Program-made: the position numbers and the translations under genes
In this document: piece by piece, positions 48,426 through 57,611 of the stretch
Layout: each line of letters starts with the position of its first letter
Position numbering within the stretch: the stretch's first letter is position 1
Notes under the pieces: generated by a model
The model's input: only the letters and a program-made list of their open reading frames with translations
The model's database searches: none
What the model was told of the DNA's origin: nothing
Origin: Halobacillus litoralis
GTDB lineage: Bacteria > Bacillota > Bacilli > Bacillales > Halobacillaceae
Length of the DNA: 64,000 nucleotides
Reading direction: 5' to 3'
Assembly (NCBI RefSeq): GCF_020171725.1
Contig: NZ_JAIVAJ010000005.1
Coordinates: forward strand, 124,001-188,000

Positions 48426-50426
48426 TCACCCCTGCTTCCGCCTCTCGATATCCGGCTCATGTGTGAACACGAAATCTTCCGGCTCTGGTTCCCACGATGG
48501 ACGATAACGTTTGGCTTTTCTATTTTGAAGAAGCTTACGCCACCAGTTCGTGCGTTCAATCGGAACGCCGACGCGCACCTGCTGCACTTCTTTTATTCCA
48601 GAAATGATCAGCTGCATGGAGACGATCAGGATGACAAAACAGACGAGAGCAGGAATGATGTACCACCAGCGGCCCGTCATCAAAGAATCCTTCGAAGCTC
48701 CAATCAACCCGGACCACTCAAACGTAGTCGAGGTCGGAGGGTCATTTTGAAACGGAGCAAAGGTCTTCTTCGTCCCCCCAAAGTACAGGTTGAAAACGCC
48801 CAGGTGAATCATCAGAAGCAGCGTTTGGATGAATTGCTGTCCGAATACCACTCCCATCCGGCTGCTCAGATGAGGCAGAAGGTGCTTACGAATCAAATGC
48901 ACCGAACTCCCGCCCATCACTTTCGTACTCATGACAAACTCTTCTTTCATCAACAACTTCATTTCATTTCCGAATAAAATCGTAACAAGAGGCACTACGA
49001 GAATCGTCATGATGATCCCTTGATACAGAATCCGCTCGAATTCGGTCGTTGTAAAGCCGCCCATCGGCATTAATAAGACAGGACTCAACAGCACATAAGC
49101 GATTAGCGTAAGCGGCAGAAAGTGCATGCCGTCGATCAGCTTTTCCATCCCCTTCTGAAGTTTAGAAGGCAGGAAGAATGCGAAAGGCACCGCTAGAATG
49201 AAGCCGATGATCATCCGCATAAAAGCGACGGCGAGGGCGAAAAGAATCGTGTACTTCGCCCCGACCAGCAGTTGGTCGAAAATACTGAATCCAAGCTCAG
49301 TCGTCCCGAGAAACACAAATTCCGGGGAGTGTGGAGCTGCACTGACAAGCTTGTTATCCTCGTAAATATGGAAGAACTGATCGACTAACGGATCCGCCGT
49401 AAAGGTGTAAACGAGACTGATCGAAAGCATGGTTGTGATTACGAGAAACCCAATCAGGAATTTGACATTTTTAAAATGGGCGCCTACTTCCCCCATGATC
49501 TCCTTGAAACTCTTATTTCCCTGCCCTTTCGAATACCCGGAACCGACAAACGTATTCATTTTCCAATTGATGTGATCCGAGGCGTCATCGTCCTTGAAGA
49601 CAAACACCTCGGTTCCTTGATAAATGATAAAGAACGGCGTGAACAGAAGCAGCATGATCGCTGTTGTGACAATCGGACGGAAGTCATTGAAAAAGGCCGT
49701 CGTTATGCCGTTCATATTAAAGATGTATTCAAAGATAAACAGACTGGAAAGCGACACCCAGATGATGATCTTGGAATGGTAGAAGACGCTCTTCATAATA
49801 TTACGAAGGACGTGGACGTTCAGAATGACACTTTTCTCAAGTCCCTTGCTCCGAGCCATCTGGACGTAGGAGCGTGACACTTCGTCTTCCATCAGCATGA
49901 GAATGACTTTATACAACATGATCATCGGCAGGACCGACACGGCTATAATCGGCAAACCATAGATCTTTTCCGAGCCCACCGCTGCAAAGTCTACGAACAG
50001 GATTTCCGTCTGTTTATACAACCATACGATGAACAGTTGCAAGCAGAAAGCAAGCAGCAAATCCGGAATTGACTCTAGTAGATTCAAGACACGCTCGACG
50101 ACGCTTTTTGCCCACTTTGGAAGAAACATCGTCCCGAAAGCGAGAATAAAAGCCACGACCACAGCGAGGATGATCCCAGCGAAAAAGACGATCATCGAAT
50201 ACCGATAAGGCTCCCATAAGTGTTCAAAAAGCGGAACGGGATTGCCTTTGAAGAAATAAACCCATTCAGAAGGGTTCAGAATGCTTCCTACAAGCATTTG
50301 CAGTTCAGAGAAATAGGAGGATACATTAAAGAAGGACCCTTCCCTGAACAGTGCAGGTGACGTACTAATCAACAAAATACCAATGACTCCAAGAACATAA
50401 TAAGACAAAAACCGAATGATCTTCAT
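48426..50426 (-). CDS. Fused double permease of a peptide-type ABC transporter
   Basis: 666 residues combining two oligopeptide-type permease halves: residues about 1-330 (DppB/OppB-like, EAA loop QMARSKGLEKSVILNVHVLRN, in parts) and 350-640 (DppC-like, second EAA loop STKVMGGSSVHLIRKHLLPHL, in parts). A charged hydrophilic linker (DDDASDHINWKMNTFVGS, about 340) joins them. Normally these are separate genes. The Met at 50426 has AGGGGT 8 nt upstream; a reading to 50525 lacks a site. There is no ATPase or binding protein next to it. Confidence 0.75.
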   Translation of the reverse strand: MKIIRFLSYYVLGVIGILLISTSPALFREGSFFNVSSYFSELQMLVGSILNPSEWVYFFKGNPVPLFEHLWEPYRYSMIVFFAGIILAVVVAFILAFGTMFLPKWAKSVVERVLNLLESIPDLLLAFCLQLFIVWLYKQTEILFVDFAAVGSEKIYGLPIIAVSVLPMIMLYKVILMLMEDEVSRSYVQMARSKGLEKSVILNVHVLRNIMKSVFYHSKIIIWVSLSSLFIFEYIFNMNGITTAFFNDFRPIVTTAIMLLLFTPFFIIYQGTEVFVFKDDDASDHINWKMNTFVGSGYSKGQGNKSFKEIMGEVGAHFKNVKFLIGFLVITTMLSISLVYTFTADPLVDQFFHIYEDNKLVSAAPHSPEFVFLGTTELGFSIFDQLLVGAKYTILFALAVAFMRMIIGFILAVPFAFFLPSKLQKGMEKLIDGMHFLPLTLIAYVLLSPVLLMPMGGFTTTEFERILYQGIIMTILVVPLVTILFGNEMKLLMKEEFVMSTKVMGGSSVHLIRKHLLPHLSSRMGVVFGQQFIQTLLLMIHLGVFNLYFGGTKKTFAPFQNDPPTSTTFEWSGLIGASKDSLMTGRWWYIIPALVCFVILIVSMQLIISGIKEVQQVRVGVPIERTNWWRKLLQNRKAKRYRPSWEPEPEDFVFTHEPDIERRKQG

Positions 50427-50546
50427 AATTTTGACCCCTGTTTTTTTATTTTCCAGAAATTTAGTGACGCAGTATTGCCTCTTACTTATGTATCGGACGA
50501 TAAAAAAATAGATATACTGAATCATTCAGCATATCTATCTTCTATC

Positions 50547-51047
50547 TTAATGGATGGACCTCATTTTTTCAATAAATTCCCATCCTTCATCCATATCTTC
50601 ATCGGTATAATTCTGGGTACTCTTCACCGTATAGACCTTTTCCTTCACTTCTTCTTTCGGCAGGTCTTCGAAGAACAACATGGTCGAAACGAGCTCTAGG
50701 AAACGGGAGCTCTTCTCATTCATCGCCACGATGTGGTTCTGCAGTGGCGGCATGTTGTTTTCATAGTGTTCAAGAAAAGCCTTGCCATTACCCGTAAGCT
50801 TGTACCGGTACTGGTAGTAATTCTTCTTCTCTTCCTTCGTCTCACTGATAAACCCTAAGTTGCACATCTCTTCGACCCTTAGCGTCAACTCTTCTGAATA
50901 CGGTCCGTAAAAATGGAATTGGTAGCGTTCTTCAAATGGGATTTCACACTTTTTCAGTATGTAAATCATCTTCTGAAGCTTCTTACGCCCGACAATTTCA
51001 TCCGTGCTTGAGAAAAACTGCATCAACTTTGCGTGATTCTCCAACAT
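50547..51047 (-). CDS. ywgA: YwgA family protein
   Basis: 166 residues of a small family of unknown function. It looks like a winged-helix-type fold: LMQFFSSTDEIVGRKKLQKMIYILKK, FHFYGPYSEELTLRVEEMCNLGFI (short motifs), YKLTGNGKAFLEHY. The 'GPYSEEL' pattern is also found in DNA-binding-like antitoxin families, so a regulatory role is possible. AGGAG precedes the ATG. It lies 12 bp after ywfO and is probably its operon partner. Confidence 0.8.
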   Translation of the reverse strand: MLENHAKLMQFFSSTDEIVGRKKLQKMIYILKKCEIPFEERYQFHFYGPYSEELTLRVEEMCNLGFISETKEEKKNYYQYRYKLTGNGKAFLEHYENNMPPLQNHIVAMNEKSSRFLELVSTMLFFEDLPKEEVKEKVYTVKSTQNYTDEDMDEGWEFIEKMRSIH

Positions 51048-51059
51048 GGAAGCTCACTC

Positions 51060-52355
51060 CTATCCAAACAATATTTCCATAATCCGCTTCTTCGTCTTAC
51101 TCCGACTGGACATCTCCTCTAGGCGGTCGAGAGGGATGTACAATTTGTGATCGGTCCGCTTCTTCCCTGAAATCGACTCGACAATATCAGACAGCCTGGA
51201 CAGCTCCCTCAACTCCTGATTCGGCTGCAATAAGTGGATCGGAAGACGCTCTTCTTCCTCTCCAGGCCGATAAAAATCATAAGGAAGGTCGGAACTCGAG
51301 TCCACGACCAAATAATAGTCCGGATTCAGCCCGGCCTTGCTGAAGAGCTTGTACAGCTCCATCCATTCTTCCATCTGTGAGTTCGGATTGAACTCGATGT
51401 ATTTGAACAGCTTACGATTCACAAACCGGTAGCACAGATCACTGAGCACAGGATCCTCTTCGTTCATCCACGTCTGAAAATAGTAAAGCGTCACCGCTTC
51501 ATCAAGCGCCAGATACTCTGACAGCGTCGGCTTCTCCTTGAAAAAGGACAGGAAATGCGTCGGCTGCAGTTTGAATGTGTAATTCGACTCGTACAGTTCC
51601 TTCGCTCGGTGGAGAATCTTCGAGAGAATCACCTCGGCACTCCGCGTCACGGGGTGGAAATACACCTGCCAGTACATTTGGTAACGACTCATGATGTAAT
51701 CCTCCACGGCGTGCATGCCGCTCTCTTTCACCACGACCTGGTCTTCCATCGGACGCATGACACGAAGGATCCGTTCCATATCGAAGTGTCCGTAACTGAC
51801 ACCCGTAAAGTACGCATCGCGCTGCAGGTAATCCATCCGGTCCGCATCAATCTGGCTTGAGATCAGGCTGACCACCAGCTTGTTGGAATACGTCTTGTTG
51901 ATGACATCCGCAACCTTCTTCGGAAAACCGGCCTCTACTTTTTTCAATACCTGATTCACTTCCGTATCACCGAGAATGATCGCCTGCGTGTAATCTTCGT
52001 GATCAAGCTTGAACACTTTTTCAAACGAATGAGAAAAAGGACCGTGCCCCAAATCATGCAGAAGAGCCGCACTTAAACAAAGCAGCCGCTCCTCATCGTC
52101 CCAGTTCGGGCGGTCTTTGAAGTTCTCGATAATCCGTCTGACAATCTCGTACACGCCAAGAGAATGATTAAAACGGCTGTGCTCCGCTCCGTGGAACGTC
52201 AAATAAGACGTCCCCAGTTGTTTGATGCGGCGAAGTCTCTGGAATTCAGCTGTTCCAATCAAGTCCCAAATCACACGATCCCGCACATGAACGTACCGGT
52301 GAACCGGGTCTTTAAACACCTTTTCTTCACTTAACTTCTCATCACGATAAGCCAT
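51060..52355 (-). CDS. ywfO: HD-domain phosphohydrolase YwfO
   Basis: 431 residues. The HD motif is in LLHDLGHGPFSHSFEKVF and the first metal His in HGAEHSRFNHSLGVYE, typical of dGTPase/SamHD-like nucleotide hydrolases; the true substrate is not shown by sequence. The start ATG at 52355 (MAYRDEKL) has AAAGGA 7 nt upstream. A minus-strand -10 TATAAT at 52393-52388 places the transcript start near 52380, so the ATG at 52379 would be leaderless and is unlikely. Confidence 0.9.
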   Translation of the reverse strand: MAYRDEKLSEEKVFKDPVHRYVHVRDRVIWDLIGTAEFQRLRRIKQLGTSYLTFHGAEHSRFNHSLGVYEIVRRIIENFKDRPNWDDEERLLCLSAALLHDLGHGPFSHSFEKVFKLDHEDYTQAIILGDTEVNQVLKKVEAGFPKKVADVINKTYSNKLVVSLISSQIDADRMDYLQRDAYFTGVSYGHFDMERILRVMRPMEDQVVVKESGMHAVEDYIMSRYQMYWQVYFHPVTRSAEVILSKILHRAKELYESNYTFKLQPTHFLSFFKEKPTLSEYLALDEAVTLYYFQTWMNEEDPVLSDLCYRFVNRKLFKYIEFNPNSQMEEWMELYKLFSKAGLNPDYYLVVDSSSDLPYDFYRPGEEEERLPIHLLQPNQELRELSRLSDIVESISGKKRTDHKLYIPLDRLEEMSSRSKTKKRIMEILFG

Positions 52356-52682
52356 CAGCTTGTCCTTTCCACTCGACATTTTTTACTATTATATACCTTT
52401 TTATATGACAAAAAAACATCTTGACTTTCATAAAATTTGTAAAAACTATAACAACACCCTTTCTCGAAAGGGTGTCACAGGTTCAATATTCTATCAAAAT
52501 CTTTGTCGTATGAGTAGACCTTTTTCCAAATGAAAATGACCTTTCATATCTTTCATCCCCTTACCCCCAATCATGACGTCACAAACGGAAAATTTGAGTT
52601 CCATTCCATCATTTAGAGTGAACCGGCGTTTTTTTGATATACTGGTACCATCGCAACATTGCAAAGTGAAGGAGTTAACAAC
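52356..52682. other. Divergent promoter region ywfO / lipL
   Basis: AT-rich. Contains TATAAT for ywfO at 52388-52393, TTGACT at about 52422 on the plus strand, and a hairpin ACACCCTTT-CTCG-AAAGGGTGT at 52453-52474. No gene. Confidence 0.5.
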
Positions 52683-53525
52683 ATGTCAGAAACCCATAGA
52701 TTATTACACCCGACCTCATATCGGTTCATCGACCAAAGCAACCTCGGTCCTACCTTTAATGCGCTCCAGTCTTTTGCGACGGATGACGCGCTTTCGATTT
52801 CCGTTGGTGAAGGTTCAAGCCCGACGACAGCCCGCCTCTGGGTCCACCACGACACGATCGTGCTCGGCATCCCGGATGCGCGCCTGCCCTACATCCAAGA
52901 AGGGGTCGATTATTTGAAGTCAGAAGGCTACAAAGTGATTGTCCGTAACTCAGGAGGACTCGCCGTCGTATTAGATGAAGGCGTTCTGAACCTGTCGCTC
53001 ATTTTTCCCAATTCAGACGGCGTCAACATTCATGAAGGCTACGATGCAATGGTCGATTTCATCCACGTCTTATTTGAAGACCTAACAAAGGACATCGAAG
53101 CTTATGAAATTACACGCTCCTACTGCCCCGGCACGTATGATTTAAGCATTGATGGCAAGAAGTTCGCCGGTATCTCTCAGCGCCGCGTGAAAAACGGTTC
53201 GGCTGTTCAAATTTATTTGGACGTCACAGGAAGCGGTTCCGAGCGTGCGCAGTTGTTGAAGACCTTTTATGAAGTAAGCAGAAAAGGCGAAGAAACCAGG
53301 TTCACCTATCCGGATATCGACCCAAGCGTCATGGCTTCTCTTAATGAACTTCTCGGAACTACATTGAGCGTTTCCGACGTCCGCGACCGGATCCTGCGCA
53401 AACTCTACGATTTATCAGGCCACATCGTAACCGATCCCCTCGAAGGGACGGAAATCACTAATTTTGAAAAACGATTCGAACAAATGATCAAACGAAACGA
53501 AAAAGCGCTGGAAAACCTCAAATAG
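52683..53525 (+). CDS. lipL: Octanoyl-[GcvH]:protein N-octanoyltransferase
   Basis: Lipoate-relay enzyme moving octanoate from GcvH to E2 subunits of 2-oxoacid dehydrogenases. 280 residues of the LplA fold: GEGSSPTTARLWVHHDTIVLG, YKVIVRNSGGLAVVLDEGV (in parts), and the catalytic Cys in ITRSYCPGTYDLSIDGKKFAG. That Cys separates LipL from ATP-using lipoate ligases. AAGGAG lies 8 nt before the ATG at 52683. Confidence 0.9.
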   Translation: MSETHRLLHPTSYRFIDQSNLGPTFNALQSFATDDALSISVGEGSSPTTARLWVHHDTIVLGIPDARLPYIQEGVDYLKSEGYKVIVRNSGGLAVVLDEGVLNLSLIFPNSDGVNIHEGYDAMVDFIHVLFEDLTKDIEAYEITRSYCPGTYDLSIDGKKFAGISQRRVKNGSAVQIYLDVTGSGSERAQLLKTFYEVSRKGEETRFTYPDIDPSVMASLNELLGTTLSVSDVRDRILRKLYDLSGHIVTDPLEGTEITNFEKRFEQMIKRNEKALENLK

Positions 53526-53543
53526 AGGTCCAGCGCTTTTCTT
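53501..53543 (+). terminator. lipL terminator overlapping its last codons
   Basis: Stem AAAAGCGCTGGA / TCCAGCGCTTTT with a T-rich tail; the left arm is inside the coding sequence. Confidence 0.8.
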
Positions 53544-53595
53544 ATTGCTAGTTGAGGGGGATTGGGACAGGGACGACTTGCCTGAAGGCGGTGTC

Positions 53596-53812
53596 TGTCC
53601 CATTAAATGCTTTATGGGACTATGAGCCGCTCCATTGGTATGGTGCCTGTCCCATTTATTGTTTTATGGGACTGTGAGCCGCTTCACTGGTATGATGCTT
53701 GTCCCATTTATTGTTTTATGGGACTATGAGCCGCTTCACTGGTATGATGCTTGTCCCATTTATTGTTTTATGGGACAACGAGCCGCTCCATTGGCACGAT
53801 GCCTGTCCCATT
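53596..53812. repeat. 52-bp tandem array, four units and a partial fifth
   Basis: TGTCCCAT recurs at 53596, 53648, 53700, 53752 and 53804 (exact 52-bp period). Each unit has a hairpin GTCCCAT...ATGGGAC and a block GAGCCGCTYCAYTGGYAYGRTG. It lies between convergent lipL and pta. Confidence 0.9.
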
Positions 53813-53854
53813 AACAGCGACATAGACTTAGGAACGAACACCTCCCCCTAATAA

Positions 53855-53886
53855 AGAAAAAACCACGACCTTTACGGCCGTGGTTT
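53855..53886 (-). terminator. pta terminator
   Basis: Stem AACCACG.CC / GG.CGTGGTT with T6 on the minus strand, after the pta stop codon. Confidence 0.8.
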
Positions 53887-53899
53887 CATCATTTATTCA

Positions 53900-54871
53900 T
53901 TAAACAGACTGCGCTGCTGTAATGATGGCAAGCTTGTACACGTCATCTGCGTTACAGCCACGTGATAGATCGTTGACTGGCTGATTCAGTCCTTGAAGGA
54001 CCGGTCCGACCGCATCAAAATTGCCTAGGCGCTGTGCAATTTTGTATCCGATGTTACCTGCTTCAAGACTTGGGAAGATAAACGTATTCGCTTCTCCTTT
54101 TAATGGAGAGTCCGGTGCTTTTTTCTGTGCAACAGAAGGAACGAATGCAGCGTCGAACTGGAACTCACCGTCGATCAATAGATCAGAGTTCTGTTCTTTC
54201 GCAAGCTTCAACGCTTCAGAGACTTTCTCTGTTTCTGGAGACTTCGCTGATCCTTTAGTAGAGAAGCTCAGCATCGCTACTTTAGGGTCGATGTCGAAAA
54301 GCTGTGCGGTATCGGCACTAGCCAGTGCAATCTCTGCAAGATCCTGGCTGTCCGGGTTGATGTTGATTGCACAGTCTGCGAATACATACTTCTCTTCGTC
54401 ACGAACCATTACGAATACGCCGGACGTCTTTTTAATGCCTGGTTTCGTTTTGATGATTTGAAGAGCCGGGCGTACTGTATCTGCTGTGGAGTGTGCTGCA
54501 CCACTCACTAGACCGTCCGCTTTGCCCATGTAGACAAGCATTGTACCGAAGTAGTTGCCGCCTTGAAGGATTTCACGCGCCTGCTCTTCTGTCGCTTTTC
54601 CTTTACGACGTTCAACAAAGCTTGCGACCATCTCGTCGAATTCATCGTAGTTGGCTGGATCGAGAATGTCTGCTCCCGATACGTCTACTCCTACCTCAGA
54701 TGCTTTCTGTTCTATTTTTTCTTTATTTCCGACTAGTACAGGTTTCAGCATACCGTCTGCACCAAGCTGACTTACTGCTGTAAGGATACGTTCGTCTAAT
54801 GCTTCAGGGAACACGATTTTCTTGCCTTTTCCGTCAATCTTCGCTTTCAAAGTATCAAATAGGTTACTCAT
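53900..54871 (-). CDS. pta: Phosphate acetyltransferase
   Basis: Makes acetyl-phosphate from acetyl-CoA (overflow metabolism). 323 residues, the short Pta form without N-terminal regulatory domain. Motifs: KIVFPEALDERIL, VSGAAHSTADTVRPALQIIKT (in parts), CAININPDSQDLAEIA, MLSFSTKGSAKSP, and GPVLQGLNQPVNDLSRGC. The ATG at 54871 follows GGAGGG. Divergent from hemQ as in B. subtilis. Confidence 0.96.
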   Translation of the reverse strand: MSNLFDTLKAKIDGKGKKIVFPEALDERILTAVSQLGADGMLKPVLVGNKEKIEQKASEVGVDVSGADILDPANYDEFDEMVASFVERRKGKATEEQAREILQGGNYFGTMLVYMGKADGLVSGAAHSTADTVRPALQIIKTKPGIKKTSGVFVMVRDEEKYVFADCAININPDSQDLAEIALASADTAQLFDIDPKVAMLSFSTKGSAKSPETEKVSEALKLAKEQNSDLLIDGEFQFDAAFVPSVAQKKAPDSPLKGEANTFIFPSLEAGNIGYKIAQRLGNFDAVGPVLQGLNQPVNDLSRGCNADDVYKLAIITAAQSV

Positions 54872-55114
54872 GTTTAACCCTCCATTTTTCATTTCTGTTA
54901 TATATGATAAGACCTTTTGTGTTTAAATGAAAGTGGTTCGGTTTGAATTTTTTCAAGGAAGCGATTCCAATTTCACTTTACCCTCTTTTGACCATTCTCA
55001 TTCGTTTGTCACAAAGATGATCTATTTTCCACAAGGCTCGCGAATGAAGGAAGCTGTCAAACTGTGTTATATTGAGTAAGGATATTTCTATATTTGAAAA
55101 GGAGCGATCACACC

Positions 55115-55852
55115 ATGCCAGAAGCAGTTACGACAATGGATGGCTGGTATTGCCTTCACGATTTCCGTTCCATCGACTGGACCGCATGGAAGCATGCGAG
55201 CAGTGAAGACCGTGAACAGGCGATCCAGGAATTCAAAGAAATGGTTGGAACTTGGGAAGATACAGAGAAAGCGAAAGAAGGCAGCCATGCTTTATATACA
55301 ATCGTGGGGCAAAAAGCAGACTTCTTAATGATGATTCTGCGTCCGACTATGGAAGAGCTGAACACGATCGAAACAACGTTCAATAAATCCAAGCTGGCTG
55401 AATTCACGAAGCCTGCTTATTCTTACGTATCAATTGTTGAACTGTCCAACTACATGGGCAATGCAGATGAAAACGATCCGGAAATTCAGGCGCGCCTTAA
55501 GCCGACCCTTCCGAAGTGGAACCATATCTGTGTCTACCCGATGGACAAGCGCCGTCAGGGTAATGACAACTGGTATGTATTAGAAAAAGAAGACCGAGCG
55601 AAGCTGATGTATGAGCACGGCATGACCGGCCGTCAATATGCGGGTAAAATCCGTCAAATCATCACAGGCTCCTTCGGCTTCGACGATTGGGAATGGGCCG
55701 TTACTCTATTTGCGCACGACCCGCTTCAGTTCAAGAAGCTTGTCTATGAAATGCGCTTCGACGAAGTGACATCCCGCTACGGCGAATTTGGATCCTTCTA
55801 TGTCGGAAACATTCTGAAGCCGGATGCGATCGATCAATTCTTAGACATTTAA
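55115..55852 (+). CDS. hemQ: Coproheme decarboxylase
   Basis: Chlorite-dismutase-fold enzyme (HemQ/ChdC) that decarboxylates coproheme III to heme b in the Gram-positive heme pathway. 245 residues: [13 protein letters not shown], then [20 protein letters not shown] (in parts), [21 protein letters not shown] with the heme-ligand His region, and [25 protein letters not shown] lies 10 nt before the ATG. Position next to pta is that of ywfI. Confidence 0.95.
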   Translation: MPEAVTTMDGWYCLHDFRSIDWTAWKHASSEDREQAIQEFKEMVGTWEDTEKAKEGSHALYTIVGQKADFLMMILRPTMEELNTIETTFNKSKLAEFTKPAYSYVSIVELSNYMGNADENDPEIQARLKPTLPKWNHICVYPMDKRRQGNDNWYVLEKEDRAKLMYEHGMTGRQYAGKIRQIITGSFGFDDWEWAVTLFAHDPLQFKKLVYEMRFDEVTSRYGEFGSFYVGNILKPDAIDQFLDI

Positions 55853-55861
55853 TCATGACTT

Positions 55862-55894
55862 GCAAGGACTCCGTCATCACGGGGTCCTTTTTCT
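55862..55894 (+). terminator. hemQ terminator
   Basis: Stem AAGGACTCCGT / ACGGGGTCCTT with T5 just after the hemQ stop. Confidence 0.85.
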
Positions 55895-55959
55895 ATGGGC
55901 GTTAGTTTCTTCGCAGATTCACATAAACAAAAAAGACTCCACTACAGAAGCAGAGCCCT

Positions 55960-56136
55960 TCATATTCCGTCGAATAGATGACCGATCACTTTTCTAACAC
56001 CCCGTAGCATCCAAAATAACAGCCTGAGCGGTACCATAAGGAGCTGAGGTATCCATAACAGGAGCTCGATCATCCACGACACGATGTCAAATAGCCACTC
56101 AAAACGAGACGATCCCTTTTTCCGATTTTTCTTCAT
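55960..56136 (-). CDS. Small basic membrane peptide at the end of the ABC operon
   Basis: 58 residues: a Lys/Arg-rich start (MKKNRKKGSSR), then one amphipathic/hydrophobic stretch (about 13-43) with many Leu and Trp, and a basic end. AAGGAAGGCGGGAG precedes the ATG at 56136. It lies 54 bp after the second permease on the same strand. I do not recognise it. It may be an accessory subunit or stress peptide of the transporter, or a chance ORF. Confidence 0.5.
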   Translation of the reverse strand: MKKNRKKGSSRFEWLFDIVSWMIELLLWIPQLLMVPLRLLFWMLRGVRKVIGHLFDGI

Positions 56137-56190
56137 CCACTCCCGCCTTCCTTTCTTTAAATACGGAAAGCAGGGTGCGAATGTTTCAAT

Positions 56191-56910
56191 TCAGACTGCT
56201 TTTCTTTGGATACTGACCAAGCCGCCGATAAAGAACACGACCAGACCTCCCAATATCGCTACGAGTAGAGATTCTAGTTGGATGAACCCAGCGAACGAGT
56301 CTTCAACAGGTGGCAGCATCATCAAGAAAGGCTGCGCCCATGGATACAGCGGGGCGATCGTTTCGGAGTTGACGATCAATAGGTTCGGCATGGTTAAAAT
56401 GACGTTGACCGTCACGGCTGCTGCAAAACTGGACCAGACGACCGCCACCCAGAGCGTCAAGGCGGCAAGCGGAAGCGTGGCGAGCCACCCTCCGAAGAAG
56501 CTTCGCAGGAACATATCGACCGGAAACTCCCCTTCTATTCCTCTGGACAGCCCGACTCCGATAACCACAGACGTAAAGATGACCTGATTCGCAAAGACGA
56601 AGCCGAGAACCGTCAAATACTTCGCTAAAAACACGCGTCCTCTTTTGACAGGCATTGAAAACAGCTGCTTCCATCCATTGTGCTGGTGTTCATAGCGGCA
56701 TACGAATGCTGCGAAGACGGCCACCATCAGTGGAAGGAATAGCAAGGCATGTATAGAGCCGCCGATACTGAGGAGCATCAGCCACCCCAGCTCTCCTGGG
56801 ATGGGTACGGCCGAGCAGGCAATCCCAGCAAGGATCGGACTGATGATGATCAGCCACCAAATTCTCGTCTTCTTTATTTTCAACCATTCTGATTGCAACA
56901 GATTTTTCAT
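56191..56910 (-). CDS. ABC transporter permease (lantibiotic-immunity type), second
   Basis: 239 residues with six hydrophobic segments and the short family motif QSEWLKIKKTRIWW at the N-terminus. Related to the permease upstream and to BcrB/SpaG/MutG-type subunits that export or resist peptide antibiotics. The ATG at 56910 follows AAAGGAGGG and overlaps the stop of the previous gene (ATGA). Confidence 0.85.
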   Translation of the reverse strand: MKNLLQSEWLKIKKTRIWWLIIISPILAGIACSAVPIPGELGWLMLLSIGGSIHALLFLPLMVAVFAAFVCRYEHQHNGWKQLFSMPVKRGRVFLAKYLTVLGFVFANQVIFTSVVIGVGLSRGIEGEFPVDMFLRSFFGGWLATLPLAALTLWVAVVWSSFAAAVTVNVILTMPNLLIVNSETIAPLYPWAQPFLMMLPPVEDSFAGFIQLESLLVAILGGLVVFFIGGLVSIQRKAV

Positions 56911-57611
56911 GCGATGTCCCTCCTTTGGAAATCCACGACTCCGATCATGAGAATGACCAATCCTACCACAATCCCCATTCCGACAAACGGGAGTGGGTCT
57001 TTGCCCGGGAAGAGAAGCGGCCACTGCCAGATGATCCAGTTCGGTGCATTATGGCTGTATGTGGCGAAGACCGCTCCGAAGATACCGATGGAAAGAGGGA
57101 CGGACTGGTTGGTCTGGACAATCGAGAGCCAAATCTGGAGAGCCAGCACAGGCAGACCTGCGAGCATCGGATAGAAACTGTTCTCCGCAATCGCTAAAAA
57201 CGGTGCATCCCACCCGAACCCAAGCCCCACGCCAAGCAGGATGGTACCGATGAATAATAAAACAGAGGATACGAAAATCATGAACGTAAGGACGATGAAC
57301 TTCGCGACGAACACATCTTTTCTTTTCACAGGCAAGGCTAAGATCTGCTTCCACGACCCCTGCTTATGCTCAAGTGACGCAAGTTGGGACGCGAGAATCG
57401 CCATCCCCAAAAAAAGGGCTGATGCGACGAACATATTGGTGAATTGAATCAGCCTGCCCCATTCGTCTGGATACGTGCGCATAATCCAGTCGTAACGGAC
57501 GCCGTAATTGACGACCTGCAGCGCAATCACTCCGAATGGACCGAGAAAGACGAGGAACCAGAACCATTTGCGCTTGATTTTCAGCCGTTCAGCTTGCAGT
57601 GCCTGGAGCAT
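56907..57611 (-). CDS. ABC transporter permease (lantibiotic-immunity type), first
   Basis: 234 residues, six hydrophobic segments, N-terminal QAERLKIKRKWFWFLVFLGP and KQGSWKQILALPVKRKDVFVAK (in parts) shared with its paralogue. Start ATG at 57611, 8 nt after AAAGGTGG; the GTG at 57623 overlaps that site. The gene overlaps the ATPase gene by 23 bp, so the three subunits are translationally coupled. Two different permeases with one ATPase is the BcrA/SpaFEG layout. Confidence 0.85.
   Translation of the reverse strand: MLQALQAERLKIKRKWFWFLVFLGPFGVIALQVVNYGVRYDWIMRTYPDEWGRLIQFTNMFVASALFLGMAILASQLASLEHKQGSWKQILALPVKRKDVFVAKFIVLTFMIFVSSVLLFIGTILLGVGLGFGWDAPFLAIAENSFYPMLAGLPVLALQIWLSIVQTNQSVPLSIGIFGAVFATYSHNAPNWIIWQWPLLFPGKDPLPFVGMGIVVGLVILMIGVVDFQRRDIA

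Noticed and set aside
53596..53812. Possible CRISPR array
   Set aside because: The units are adjacent and nearly identical over their full 52 bp; there are no unique spacers and no cas genes. The 20- and 51-bp arrays fail for the same reason.
54895..55000. cre-like TGAAAGTGGTTCGG upstream of pta
   Set aside because: Three mismatches to the cre consensus, two of them in invariant positions; pta in B. subtilis is CcpA-activated, but the site here is not convincing.
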